The notes under the pieces are model-generated. The model was not told the DNA's origin. It did not search any database and saw only the letters and a program-made list of their open reading frames with translations. A stretch of DNA of 64,000 bases from Nigrospora sphaerica (lineage: Eukaryota; Ascomycota; Sordariomycetes; Amphisphaeriales; Apiosporaceae): assembly GCA_018287875.1 (NCBI GenBank), contig JAGVVL010000001.1, positions 6,696,001 through 6,760,000 of the forward strand. The letters run 5' to 3'. Shown one piece after another: positions 14,001 through 24,815 of this stretch (position 1 is its first letter; each line of letters starts with the position of its first letter). The translations under genes and the position numbers were made by a program.

Positions 14001-16736
14001 TCATATGGCGGCTGGGCTATACCGGGACCCTGGAAAAAATGACGCCCGTGGTTCTCCATACATGGAGAGCGGGGACGACGAGTCGCGCCCTTGCCCCCAC
14101 ACCGCGCCACATCACCCAGGGTACCCGTTCATGACCCCATGTCCTGGGCGAAAACCCCCCCTCCGAGGCGCTGCGGCTGTGACGAATGATGCGGTGAGGA
14201 GTGGGCGGTATCAGGGTCGCGCGGCCAAGACCAGGACCACCAGGGCGGACGGTTGGTGCCTGGCCTGCCAAAAAAAAAGGCGAAGAGTTGCGCGGCGTTG
14301 CTCAGCCTCCCCCGCCTGCAACGTCGGCGGCTTGTGTGGCCGCGTCGCCGGAAAACCTGCGAGACGTGCGAGTTTTTATTTGTATTTTCTCTTGCCAAGT
14401 CTCACGTCGAGGGTGGGCGACCCAGAGGCATGGGATGAAATCATGAGTCCGTCCTCCTCTCACTATGTATCCCTCTTTATCACCCTCCCCTCTTTTTTCC
14501 CCATTTCATCTCAGCATCGATCGAGGCTGACGAAAGCAAGACGAAGGCGCGTTGACGAAACCGCGCCCGCGCGGCCCCACCGCGGCCGCATGGCCTGGCG
14601 GCCCAGAACGAGCGGATGGGGTCGGCAAAAGCCAAGGGGCGGAAGGAAACAGAGAGGCCAGGCCCGGAAAGCCGCCTGAGACGAGGCACGGATGAACATG
14701 TACATCATACATTCCATTCTACAACGCGCACCCGCTCCCCCCAGGGCTCCTCCGTACATGTAGCGCACGCGGCAAGCCGGTTCTAGATCCTCCGGAAGCC
14801 AATCCAGCCACCCTGGTCCAATGCTCTCTCTACCCGAGCGTCGAGGCATATCACACAAAGTGTCGCATCGTATCGACGTAAGCGCCGAGGGCGTCCTCCT
14901 TGGGGGGGGGGATGGCATGGCTTCAGGCGCTCCATGGTGCCCACAGGTCAGGCGGCTCTTTTTTTTGTTTGTTTGTTGAGTGCTGTGTCATGACGGAGAC
15001 GGCGCAGGTCATGGGGGGTGGGGGGCGCACATCCAAATAAGCCAGAAAGAGGTAGAGTTCTGCAGCGGCTTAACGTAAGTTAAGTGCGATAGTATATCAC
15101 CCCTCGGTCAGTATTACTACATCCGAAGGATAGGGCTGAAGGGGCCGGGCTTAGTAGTCGCCGAAGAACTACCTTAGAACTGGAAGCCGGCCCGCGCCAG
15201 GGGTAATGAATGGAAAGCCAAAAAGATTCAGGAGAAGGGGGAGAATGGGTTCGCTGCTAATACCCGAACTACATACGTCTTTGCTACCGCCGTCACTGCC
15301 ACGGCCACCAGCGGCGCAATGTGGAAGGGGTCTTGACGAGATCGGCTGAATTTAGCTCGTGGATCGCGGCCGCGAAATCCCAGGATCCAGGGGTTCCGTG
15401 TTCGGCTACGGCACTAGGGGTGCTCGCGGTTCTGGAAGAGCTAAATTGCCCCGGGTCAGCACACATCTGACAGGAAATGATGTTGCAGAGTTTGGGGGCC
15501 GCATACACGAGCTTCTAGAGGCAGATGTTGAAAAACCTTGTCGGCTGGCAATTAAAAAAAACATGGCAGCATTGTCGAGATGAGGTCTCCTTGGCAGCGG
15601 CAGCCATCGTGGCCGCAAGTGCTGGAGGCCGGCCCGAGAGACTTCCCATGTGTCTCTGGAGGCCACCCATGTTTTTTTTTCTTACCCAGGGTAGGCAGTG
15701 CAGGTACCTTGCCCTCCCGGGGAGGTTTGAGTCGAGAGAGGAGGCACTGATGGTCTATTGTGGTTGCTGTGCGAGTGCTGTGAAGACCTCGGTATCTCGT
15801 GGTATGTAGGTTACTTAGGTCGGCGTATGTACATTCATCTCGCCTGCTACTTTGTTCATCGTACACACATACCTCTCCTCCCACTGTAGGGCAGGGACCG
15901 CCCCCCCATTCTAGGGAAGAGGCTCAGCGGGTAGAACTTGGAAGGACCCGCCAGCTCGTGTCCATGGGGTCGAGGTTTGGACATGCGACATAAACCCCTA
16001 TTTCTTCCCTTTCCTGCTCACTTCTGTTTGGCCATCTAGTGAAATAATAGGAGGCCTGTTGTCACCCGGCAGGGCTATTATGCCCGGCCTGTCTACTAAC
16101 ACATGTATTGTCCAAACCAGCACACGACCGCGGCCGCGCTATTCTTGAGATGGTTACGGCCCAGCTAAGAAGCCGCCAGGCACGCTAGGAACGTGGGCCG
16201 GCACCAGGTGCTGGAGGCTTGGTTCGTAACCAGGGACAAATCGCTGGAGCGATCGTCGCCCGAGCTTCTCCTCCTCCCCCCCATCTGTATCTCTAAAACA
16301 TTATCCATCGACCGGGGTGGGCGGGTTCCATCTGGTCGTCGTTGGTCCATCCATGTCATGCCTTGCCATGATCATCCCCATCCGCAACCTGTTCCCGCTC
16401 ATTGAGACCTCGACAGAGCCAAGAACAGGCCCGGCACAGATAGTTGTAGCACTCGAGCCGGAAGCCGTAGCAATAACCACAATAACCGGAAAATCGGTTG
16501 TGGTGTGCTGGGGGTACGGGATGGGAGGTATGGCTGGTTGGTGGACCAGTAGGCAGGCAGTGTAGGTACATGGACCTTACGACCTGGAAGCCTTTTTAGC
16601 TGGATATGCCAAAGTAGGTAAACCAAGCAACCGAGGATTGGTTATGTATGTGTACGCTAGCCACTGGAGCAGCCCAACGAGGGACTCGTACATAGATCTG
16701 CTCAGTACTGCGTATGCCAGAGGGACACCGGGGGGT

Positions 16737-16810
16737 GGGAAAGGACTTGGCATGGGACTTGGAACGGGACTGGCACTGGCACTTGGCCTAGGACTGGAAC
16801 TGGGGCGAGG
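16737..16810. repeat. Imperfect 12-bp G-rich tandem repeat
   Basis: Six or so degenerate units of the type GGACTTGGCATG, GGACTTGGAACG, GGACTGGCACT follow one another and end in a run of G. The frame stays open on both strands (Gly/Leu-rich or Pro/Ser-rich), which explains the spurious ORFs here. The units are too irregular for a precise copy number. Confidence 0.6.
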
Positions 16811-17379
16811 GGGGGGCCTGTGAGAGGGGCAGAGGGAAATACACGTACGCACACACGCAAACATCCCACACACAAGTGACTGACTACCTGCTACCTACAC
16901 ACTTACATACATCCATCTCGACCAAGTTAGGAGCTAATGGTCAAGGAAGTAGTAGGCAATAGGCAGTATCCAGCTGCTTCTCCGCCACAAAGATTTTATA
17001 TTTATCTCTCGGGTACCCCGGCTACCCTAGTTAGTAAGCAGGGCAGGTACTGACTGGCCTTACATTAGCGGCCTTTGCCTCTTACATAGAGTACAGGTAC
17101 GCGATACCAGGCGAAACCTGCTTTGGTTTCCTGGTCTCTTTTTCCCTCCCGCTTCCCTCCCTCCCTCTCCTCACCCCAGCTCCCACACTCTCTCTCTGTG
17201 CCTGGCGCTTGCTTCTCTTGACGACGTCAGCCGCACTGGCGTGCCGGCTTATGACCATATCCCATAGGCCCGTCAGTCGCTCGCAGTGCACGATCTGTTC
17301 CAATCGCTCCACACAAAAAAACGACAACTGGAGACGGCGCAACGCCCGTTACGGTGACAGTCATAGGCAGTCGGCGTGC

Positions 17380-17428
17380 TCACACACACACACACACACA
17401 CACACACTCTCTCTCTCTCTCTCTCTTC
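17380..17428. repeat. Compound (CA)n(CT)n microsatellite
   Basis: About 13 CA units are followed directly by about 10 CT units, and shorter CACACA and CTCTCT runs continue to about 17,700. The tract lies roughly 1.1 kb upstream of the RhoGAP start, so it may be in its promoter. It is likely to vary in length between strains. Confidence 0.9.
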
Positions 17429-18555
17429 CTCTCGCACACACATCCATACGCGGCCCCTCCCCAGACTGCCAGAAGGGGAAGTGGAGGAAGACAAAAAAGA
17501 ACAAGAACAAAGAGAAGAAGCAGTGTACAGAGGAGAGGCTCGGAAGCGCACACACTCCTTCTTCACCCACCCACTCGTAACCACATAAACACATACCTAC
17601 CTCTACCTACCTTGGCGTCTGCCTACCTCTACTCCTGTACACGCGCACACACTCACACGCTCACTTCCATCCATACTTGTTCACTCGCGCACACACCCAC
17701 ATACACGGGCACCGGGTGGGTTGGCCTACGTCGCTCGTTCTTTGTTCCGTCTCCCTCTCTCTACCACACATGCCGATATTGATCTGCAGTGCTTCGTCGT
17801 CCTTCTGCACAGCCGTACCCGCCCGCCCTCGCTCGTTCCGGATGCATGGCAGTAGTGGCGGCAACAACAGCAACGACAGGATTGGCAGCACCGACATCAG
17901 CAAGGCCCAAGCAGGACAAACAGGAGCTTGGGTAGTGCCAACACGACCAGGCAAGACAACGCACCCGTCGCATCCTTTCTTGTGTCGTCGCATTGCAGCC
18001 TCACCCCCCCGGCACTGCCCTCGGCCTGACAGGAGGAGCCAGCAAGCAGTAGACATCATTTCATCCTTGGGTTAGCCACAGCCTGCCCGTCCCCGGCAAC
18101 CCCCAGCAACTGCCGGTCATCGCCCATCACGGCCACCTTCGGGTCTGGGTCACTCTCGGCCCATCCACCGCCCTCTCCTCCATCCCACCCCGTCCCATCC
18201 CCATCCCCATCCCATCCACCGCTGTTAGCACCACCGCCGCTGCTTACCGCTGCTGCTGCCGCTACTGTTCCCGCTAACCACTACCACCATCCCTACCACT
18301 GGGGCCCAAACCCAACGGCGACTCTCGCAAACCCGGCCCTTCTCAGCAGCACTCTCACCCATCCATCCCTCTGCCCTGACCGACACCGATCCTCCCACGC
18401 TTAATACCCACCTAACCCCCCGACCCAACCTGACCTTGCCGAACCCTGCCCAACACGGCGACTTGCTGATCGCGACGACCGCCTTTTTTGAGCCGACCGA
18501 TTTTGTGCCCCCATCTCCCCTCGGTCGCGCGAGTTCGCGCGTCCTGCCCGACAAG

Positions 18556-21548
18556 ATGACGTCTACCGCGACAACCTCGACGCCTCCACCGCAGAACCAC
18601 CACGCGAGCCCGCCGCCTCAGCAGCCGGTCTCGCCCGCTGCCAATGCTGCCTCCCCCCCGAGCAGGCGGGACTTGAAATCGTGGTGGAAAAGGTTCCAGC
18701 TGCAATCCCGACACCAAGAGAACCCAGGTAAGGAACAAACGCTCGGCGTCTCGCTGGCCAACCCCCACCGCGCCCGCATTGCTGCCCGTCACTGCCGCGA
18801 CGGCACGACTGTTCTTGGCCTGTTGCGGCTCCTGCACCACCCATACCCACGCCCTCCCCCTCGCCGCGACTCCTCGCGCTTCCTTGCCCCTGTGGCCACC
18901 GTCTTGGTCCGGGGCTTCTGTGGTGGCCCGGCGCGCAATGGCACTGCTGCTCCCTTTCCTTCCCCACTACCTTTGATGGCTGCCCGAGGCTGACTCTGGC
19001 GCTCCAGCAGAAACGCGACCTCAGGGCATCTTCGGCGTCCCTCTGCGACAAAGCATTACCTACGCCAATGTCGCCATCTCGCTGGTGGACGACGACGGGA
19101 AAAGCTATATCTACGGTTATGTGCCCATTGTGGTGGCCAAGTGTGGTGTTTTCCTCAAGGAGAAAGGTCAGTGCTTTTCAGACTCCTGGCCTCGCATACA
19201 TGGCGAAGCACATACTGATTCCCCAGCCTCGCCACAGCCACGGGGGTTGAGGGCATCTTCCGGCTCAGCGGTTCCGAAAAGCGCATCAAGGAATTGAAGC
19301 AGGCCTTTGACTCGCCCGACCGCTATGGCAAGGGCCTTGTCTGGGATGGCTACACAGTCCACGATGCCGCCAACGTCCTGCGGCGATACCTGAACGACCT
19401 CCCCGAGCCCGTTGTCCCCCTGGACCTCTACGAAAAGTTTCGCGACCCCCTCCGAGGGCATACGAGGCAGGCGGTAGGCGACACGGAGGGCACTCAGCTC
19501 GTGGAAAATTTCAACGAGGCGGCGGCCATCGCCAAATACCAAGAGCTGATCAAGGCCCTCCCGCCCTTGAACCGCCAGCTCCTGCTCTACATTCTTGACC
19601 TCCTCGCCGTGTTCGCGGCCAAGGCCGACGAGAATCGCATGACGTCGCAGAACCTGGCTGCCATTTTCCAGCCGGGCATGCTGTCGCATCCGAACCACGC
19701 CATGGCCCCCGAGGAGTACCGCCTGAACCAATGCGTCATCATATTCCTGATCGAGAACCAAGATCACTTCCTGATCGGCATGCCCGGCACGGCGGCCGAC
19801 GAGAACACGAAGAAAGTCATTGAAAAGGGCACGCCGCCTCCTGTTATTGTCTCACCCTCCACGCCCGCACCTAAGCGATCGGTTTCGGGGGTCTACAGGT
19901 CCGCATCGAACGCGAGCGCCGCAGCCGAGAGTGTCAGCCGCGACGGCAAGATTCGCCGCAATAGGTCGACCTCCTCAAGGCACTCTCGTCACTCCAACGG
20001 GGCCTCGGTTCCCGGAAGTCCAGCTTTAGCGACAACCCCGGGCGGCAGCTTAGCTAGAAGCGTAAGGTTCCCCAACCTTGATTAGTCACTGGGCTTGTCT
20101 CGAATCAAAAACCGCCAAAGAAATGGTTCCTCGGGCGCCATGCCCAGCATCTCGCCGCCGAGATATCACTACTCATTTGGGGCCAAACGTACTGATGGTG
20201 TCTCCTACAGAACACAGTTCCGTCCAAGAAATCCCCCCACATCGCCTCGACGCGTTTCCAGCGCCATGAACCGTCCCTGGACGCCGCTCATGCTGCGGCG
20301 GCTGCCCCAATCTCGCCCATCTCGCCTGCTCCGACCGGCATGAGCGTTGCGCCCCCGCCTACCGTCCGGGAAGAAAGCGCGACGCCGTCGTCCGAGCAGC
20401 CCCCCGCCCTTGCCCATGCCGCGCAGCCCGTATTTGCGGCCTCCGGTGCATCCCTGATGCCCGGCCCTAACCCCGCCGGCAGGAGTCAGGACAGGCTGCT
20501 CGAGCCGACCGAGACTCCCACCAAGGACAAGGGCCTCTCCTTGTTTCGAAGCTCCCCCATGTCGGACTCGGAGAAGAGACAACCAAACAAGCTGCGAAAG
20601 AAGCGATTACCGGGTAGTGCTAATCCTAGTGCGCATAGCTCTACTGCTTCGCTTTCCCATTCCGGCGCTGTCTCGCCTGCCCTTGAGCCGGTACATCCCC
20701 TGGACCCGACCCTGATACCGGTGGAGAAGGCCTCTATCACGCCGGAAAAGGCGTCAAGTCCTACGGACAGGGTGCCCCACCCGGATCCCATGACCGTGGA
20801 GAATGGCACGTCTGTATTGGCCGAGACATCGTCCGATGCCACGCCACGAGCATCCCAAGTACCGTCCGCGGATGTCCTCGAAGCGGCAGCCACCCAGCAA
20901 GACGGCAGCAGGGCCACTCATGCGAAGAGCTCGCCGCCGGGCTCTCTGCATTCCTCGTACAACGATGGTGGCTCCGACACGGACCAGCAAGACGAGCCTC
21001 TGCCGACCGCTACCAGCGAACAGGCCGAGCTCGACAAGAAACGCCGCTGGCGTTTTTCACGGCGAAAGGAAGATATGGCGGCGGCGGCTTCCGCTGCCGC
21101 CCCCGGTGGCGTACCGGCACATAATCTTGGCATTAACGGCCACGCCGAGACGAGCACGTCCACGGTGGGCAGCGGCGGGCACCGGGCGAGGAAGAGCTGG
21201 ACAGGCGACTCGTCCGACGTCGCTGCCACCTTGGCAGAGAGCGAGCACGGCAGCAAGGAGGCCAGAGACGAGGGCCGGGGACCGTTTGGCTGGATTAAGA
21301 CGAAATACCGGGAAGCGAAAGAGAATCACGAGCAAAAGAGGACCAAATCGCCTCCTGGAGACTTCGGTCACGGTTTCTTGCCCACCCGCGGCAAGAGCAT
21401 CGACTTGAAGCGCGACGACGACGACGAGAAGCGCGCAGCGAATGCGGTACACGAGCCCCAGACGCCCATTGTGCCGCATAACGTGCCACTCCCCATGTCG
21501 CCGCCGCCGACGCAGACAACGCACGAGGAAAAGTCGAAATCTTCCTAG
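18556..21548 (+). CDS. Rho GTPase-activating protein (RhoGAP domain, Sac7/Bag7-like)
   Basis: Stimulates GTP hydrolysis by a Rho-type GTPase; fungal relatives of this layout act on Rho1 in cell-wall and actin control. Exons are 18556-18727, 19008-19166, 19238-20061 and 20211-21548; introns are 280, 71 and 149 bp. The acceptor of intron 1 is ambiguous by one codon (19007 or 19010). The predicted protein has 830 residues. The RhoGAP domain spans about residues 62-285: FGVPLRQSI start, the arginine finger in GIFRLSG (about Arg119), LKQAFD, YLNDLPEPV, and NLAAIFQPG near the end. The remaining 500 residues are Ser/Pro/Ala-rich and disordered, with a basic GWIKTKYREAKENHEQKR segment near the C-terminus. 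The third intron is supported by phase and by the RSNTVPSKKSP junction; if it is retained, translation stops at about 20085 just after the GAP domain. The start ATG is the first in frame. Confidence 0.88.
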
Positions 21549-22655
21549 GGGGAAGAGACTTTGCAGCAGTTGTGGCAGCAGATTAACCGTCTGCAGTGAG
21601 GTGGGAGCGCATCGGGAGTGCCTTGGCGTTCTTTGGTCCGCTGCTGGGATTCGTTCAGCATGGGAGTTTGTTTGGTGATTTCGAAGGGGGCGCTGTGGAT
21701 ACGATGACTTGGGCTTCTCGCCCTTCCCTTTCCGATTCCATATTTTGAGACGAGAGATGGACAAAAGAAGCCCACAGAAGGATACCCCCCAACCCCGCCC
21801 AATGCAAGGAAACTCGTTTATAATCAAGGTTTTCCCAAGCGGAATTGTAATGTCGTTTGCTACCGCCAAGGCAACGTTTTTAGGTTGTCAAGGCTCATGC
21901 CAGAGCCGCCGTCTCTGCCACGAAACGGCCGGAAACCATGACTGGTTTTAACTACCCCGGAGAAATCCCACATGGCCAGTCATGGTGCTGGCTAGAGCCG
22001 TGAATACGTATTCGGTTTTGCGAAGAACGTATGGTTTACAGAATAGGTAATACAGAATAGGTAGTTGGGGATTCCAAAACGCAATCGAGGCCTAATTCGA
22101 CGTGGTTGCTTCGCTACTTAGTCGGCATGCGACACAGGACCAACCACGCTAGATACCGCGAGAATGGTACACACGCGATGCAGGGGCTCTTACCTGCCTA
22201 CTCCCATCTTGAGCCCCGCGGTTCGTAGTCGGAGAGAAAAGGGGAAATGGGGAGAGTTGAAACGTGGCAGGCGTCGGGAGCCCCTATTCCGTGAACAAGG
22301 CAGCGCGTGGTCTTGAGTGTTGTGGTATTGAGGGCGTGGCATCTGCTGGATGCGGCGGCGCATGGGTTGCGAAGAGGGGGCCCCCAAGGGCGCGGGAGCC
22401 GCCTCTTCCATCTATCTGCATTACTATGCTGAACCGGCAAAACCCGGGGATTTCTTCCTCTTTCGTCTCGTGTTTCCCCTCTTTTTCAGGATCCCATATT
22501 TGCGTCCTCTCTCTCCATGCGGTGCTTGTATATCCATCGGTGTCGCCTGCGCGTTGGGGGAAACCCACCAGCCAGGACTCTTGTCTCCGAGCATCCGGTT
22601 CCTCGATAGCTAGGTAGAAAAAAGACTAATAGCAGAAGCATAACGCGTGAGCCCT
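21549..22655. other. Convergent 3' region between RhoGAP and amino acid permease
   Basis: The two flanking genes converge here. I see only their presumed 3' untranslated regions and no additional coding frame. The stretch 21,990-22,080 is richer in A/T than the flanks. No other element was recognised. Confidence 0.5.
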
Positions 22656-24815
22656 CTAGATGCCGTTGTTCGTGCACTGAAACACGCTGCCGACCGTGCC
22701 CGACTCGAATGACTCGATGATGCCCTCCACGCTCGCGTAGGTGCCGCACGTGAGGAAGAAGAAGCCGGTGATGATGATGATCTGGCAAACGAAACGTCAG
22801 TACAGGTCGGCCATCGGAAAAGAAGGGGAGTACGGGGGCCCGCCCGCCTCCGTGCTCATGGTACGTACGATGTTCAGGCCCCCCTCGAGCCAGCGCCGGG
22901 CGGCCGGGGCAATGACCCCATCGGCCTTTCGCATCCGGAAGTAGGCGACGCCCCAAAAGATGAAGCCGAAGAAGGAATCGAAAAGCGACGACATGAGCGA
23001 CAGGAGCGAAGAGAAGAAGGGGATGACGTTGGCGATGATGAAAGCGAGGATCCAAGTAACAACTGGGAATGTGGTCAGTACAGTCCCGCCGGGGGCAAAA
23101 AGGGGGGAAAGGGGGCACGTACGTAGAATTCCGGCCCACGAGGCCCAGCCCACGACGGTGTGATCCCGCTTGTGACGCGAATTCTCGAACAGGCGAAAGA
23201 AAACGAACCGGGCCGAGACGGAGGCGTAGAGAACGCCCAGGAATATTAGGGTGGGTACCATGAAGGAGAAGGACACCTTCTTGTAGACGTCCTCGAGGGA
23301 GCCGAAGGCGGGGGCCGTCATGTACTGGTTGCCGATGTAGGCGTACGACACGCCGCCGACGATGGAGAAGACAAGAATCTCGAGAATGGTGCAGGCCCAC
23401 AGGGCCTTGGGGAAGTCCCGCGGGTCCTTCATCTCGGCAATGAAGCTCGGCAGCGTGATCTGGCCGATGAATGTGTAGCTGATATTCAGGAACGCGTTGA
23501 GGCCGGTGGCGAAGGTGGTGCCGGCCAGGGGGACGGCGGTCACGAGGGGCTCGCCCCACGGAAGCGCCACGCCGGCGGCCGAGAGCGTGGGCGCCGCGTG
23601 GTAGCCGGCGGGGTGCGCCTGCACGGCCGCGAAGGCGGTCGCGAGGATTACCGAGACGAAGGTGAATAGGGCCGAGGCGGTGCCCAGCTTGGAGAGCATA
23701 GCGAAGGTGCGCGGGAGCGAGCACACCCACGAGATGATGCCGACGATGATGCCGAAAGAGACGGTCCGGCACTGGACCGTCGTCGCCTCGCCCACCATGG
23801 TGTTGAGGTACTTGGCCCCGATGAGGATGTGCAGCCCCTGGATGAAGGTATTGTTCAGGATGAACATGACGGCCGTGGCCCACCAGGCCCACTTCTTGCC
23901 CCAGAACAGCATCTGCCCAATATCGCAGACATCGCGAACTTCGGGATGCCGAAGGCAGAACTCCCAGAGGATGAGGGAACTGGAGTCCGGGTCAGCGGCG
24001 CCCACGAGTAGGGGGGAGGTGGTGAGGAGGCCGGCCCGGGGGCCAGCTTGGGGCGGCGGGGCGGATCCTACGTATACAAGACAAGCAATGCTTGGACGAT
24101 GGTGAGGATAATTCTGGGGTTCGTTTAGCCAAGCATTCCTGCCAAGGGTTGGCCAGAAGCCAAGACAAAGCTTACCCGGGAACCAGGCCGAGAATACTGT
24201 ACGACCACGGGAAACTCATGATGGCCTATTCAACTAGTCAGCCACGGCGAGGTCCCAGTGTCGTCGCATTTTCCACGCTGCAAGACGGCGCGACGGCGAT
24301 TGCCCGCATCTCGGGGCGAGGACACGCCGAGGCGGCGTTGGGGGACAGGAAGGCCTCACCAAGCAGATGTACTCGGAGAAGAGCAATGCCGCTGTCTGTT
24401 GACACGGGGGGGTCCACGTTAGCGCATCGCTACGGCTTGGCTGCAGTCTGGGCGGCCCCGCGATATCGCGAAGGACGGGGGCGGGAGGGGAGAGGGGACG
24501 GACCTTTTGCCAGCTGCAGGTACGGTACTGAATGCCGGCGTCCGTCTCGAGCTCGCGCTGCCGCGCGCGCACCTTTTCGGCGTTGGGGTCGCTCTCCGTG
24601 TCGCTGCCGGCGCCGTCGAGCGGCGCCACCACCGGCGCGATCCGGAGCCCGACCACGACGTTGGGGCCGCCAAACCACGCCGCCCAGCCGGACGGAGGTC
24701 CGGGCGTGGGGGGGCGCGCCGCCTCAGTGTCGCGCGAGTCGGCTTCCGGACCGGTCGTTCTCGTCGTCATCGGCGGTGCGCCGTCCAGGACGGATGAGGC
24801 ATCCGCGGGAGCCAT
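22656..24815 (-). CDS. Neutral/aromatic amino acid permease (Aa_trans family, Mtr-like)
   Basis: Predicted plasma- or vacuolar-membrane amino acid/proton transporter of the AAAP (Aa_trans) family, resembling Neurospora Mtr. Seven exons on the minus strand: 24815-24504, 24395-24360, 24225-24176, 24113-24072, 23979-23123, 23062-22869 and 22781-22656, giving 538 residues. Four small early exons carry the hallmark sequence SWQKTAALLFSEYICL, then AIMSFPWSYSILGLVPG and the first membrane helices; the large exon continues with WEFCLRHPEVRDVCDIGQ. About ten or eleven hydrophobic helices are visible, ending in TGFFFLTCGTYASVEGI. The roughly 100-residue N-terminus is hydrophilic and cytosolic. All introns keep phase and use GT-AG ends. 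The last exon encodes only 41 residues and is easily missed. Localisation and substrate are inferred from the family, not visible directly. Confidence 0.9.

Larger units (their letters stand above)
11074..18555. other. Long intergenic region between ATG1 and the RhoGAP gene
   Basis: About 7.5 kb with no gene I can support. A minus-strand frame at about 11,380-11,780 (GRKSGRPGK, AT-hook-like) could follow a frame starting at ATG 12,186 with a GTGACG donor, but the intervening splices do not keep one frame. ORFs of 170-284 codons near 12.2-14.7 kb lie in G/C-rich DNA without coding periodicity that I can recognise. Low-complexity elements sit at 16737-16810 and 17380-17428. The last 1 kb is C-rich with many CCATCC repeats (about 18110-18220) and is probably the RhoGAP promoter and leader. 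AGGTACCT occurs at 15702-15709. Confidence 0.45.

Noticed and set aside
13825..14679. 284-codon ORF between ATG1 and the RhoGAP gene
   Set aside because: It has no motif, an irregular composition rich in Arg/Gly/Pro, no splice context, and rival ORFs on both strands.
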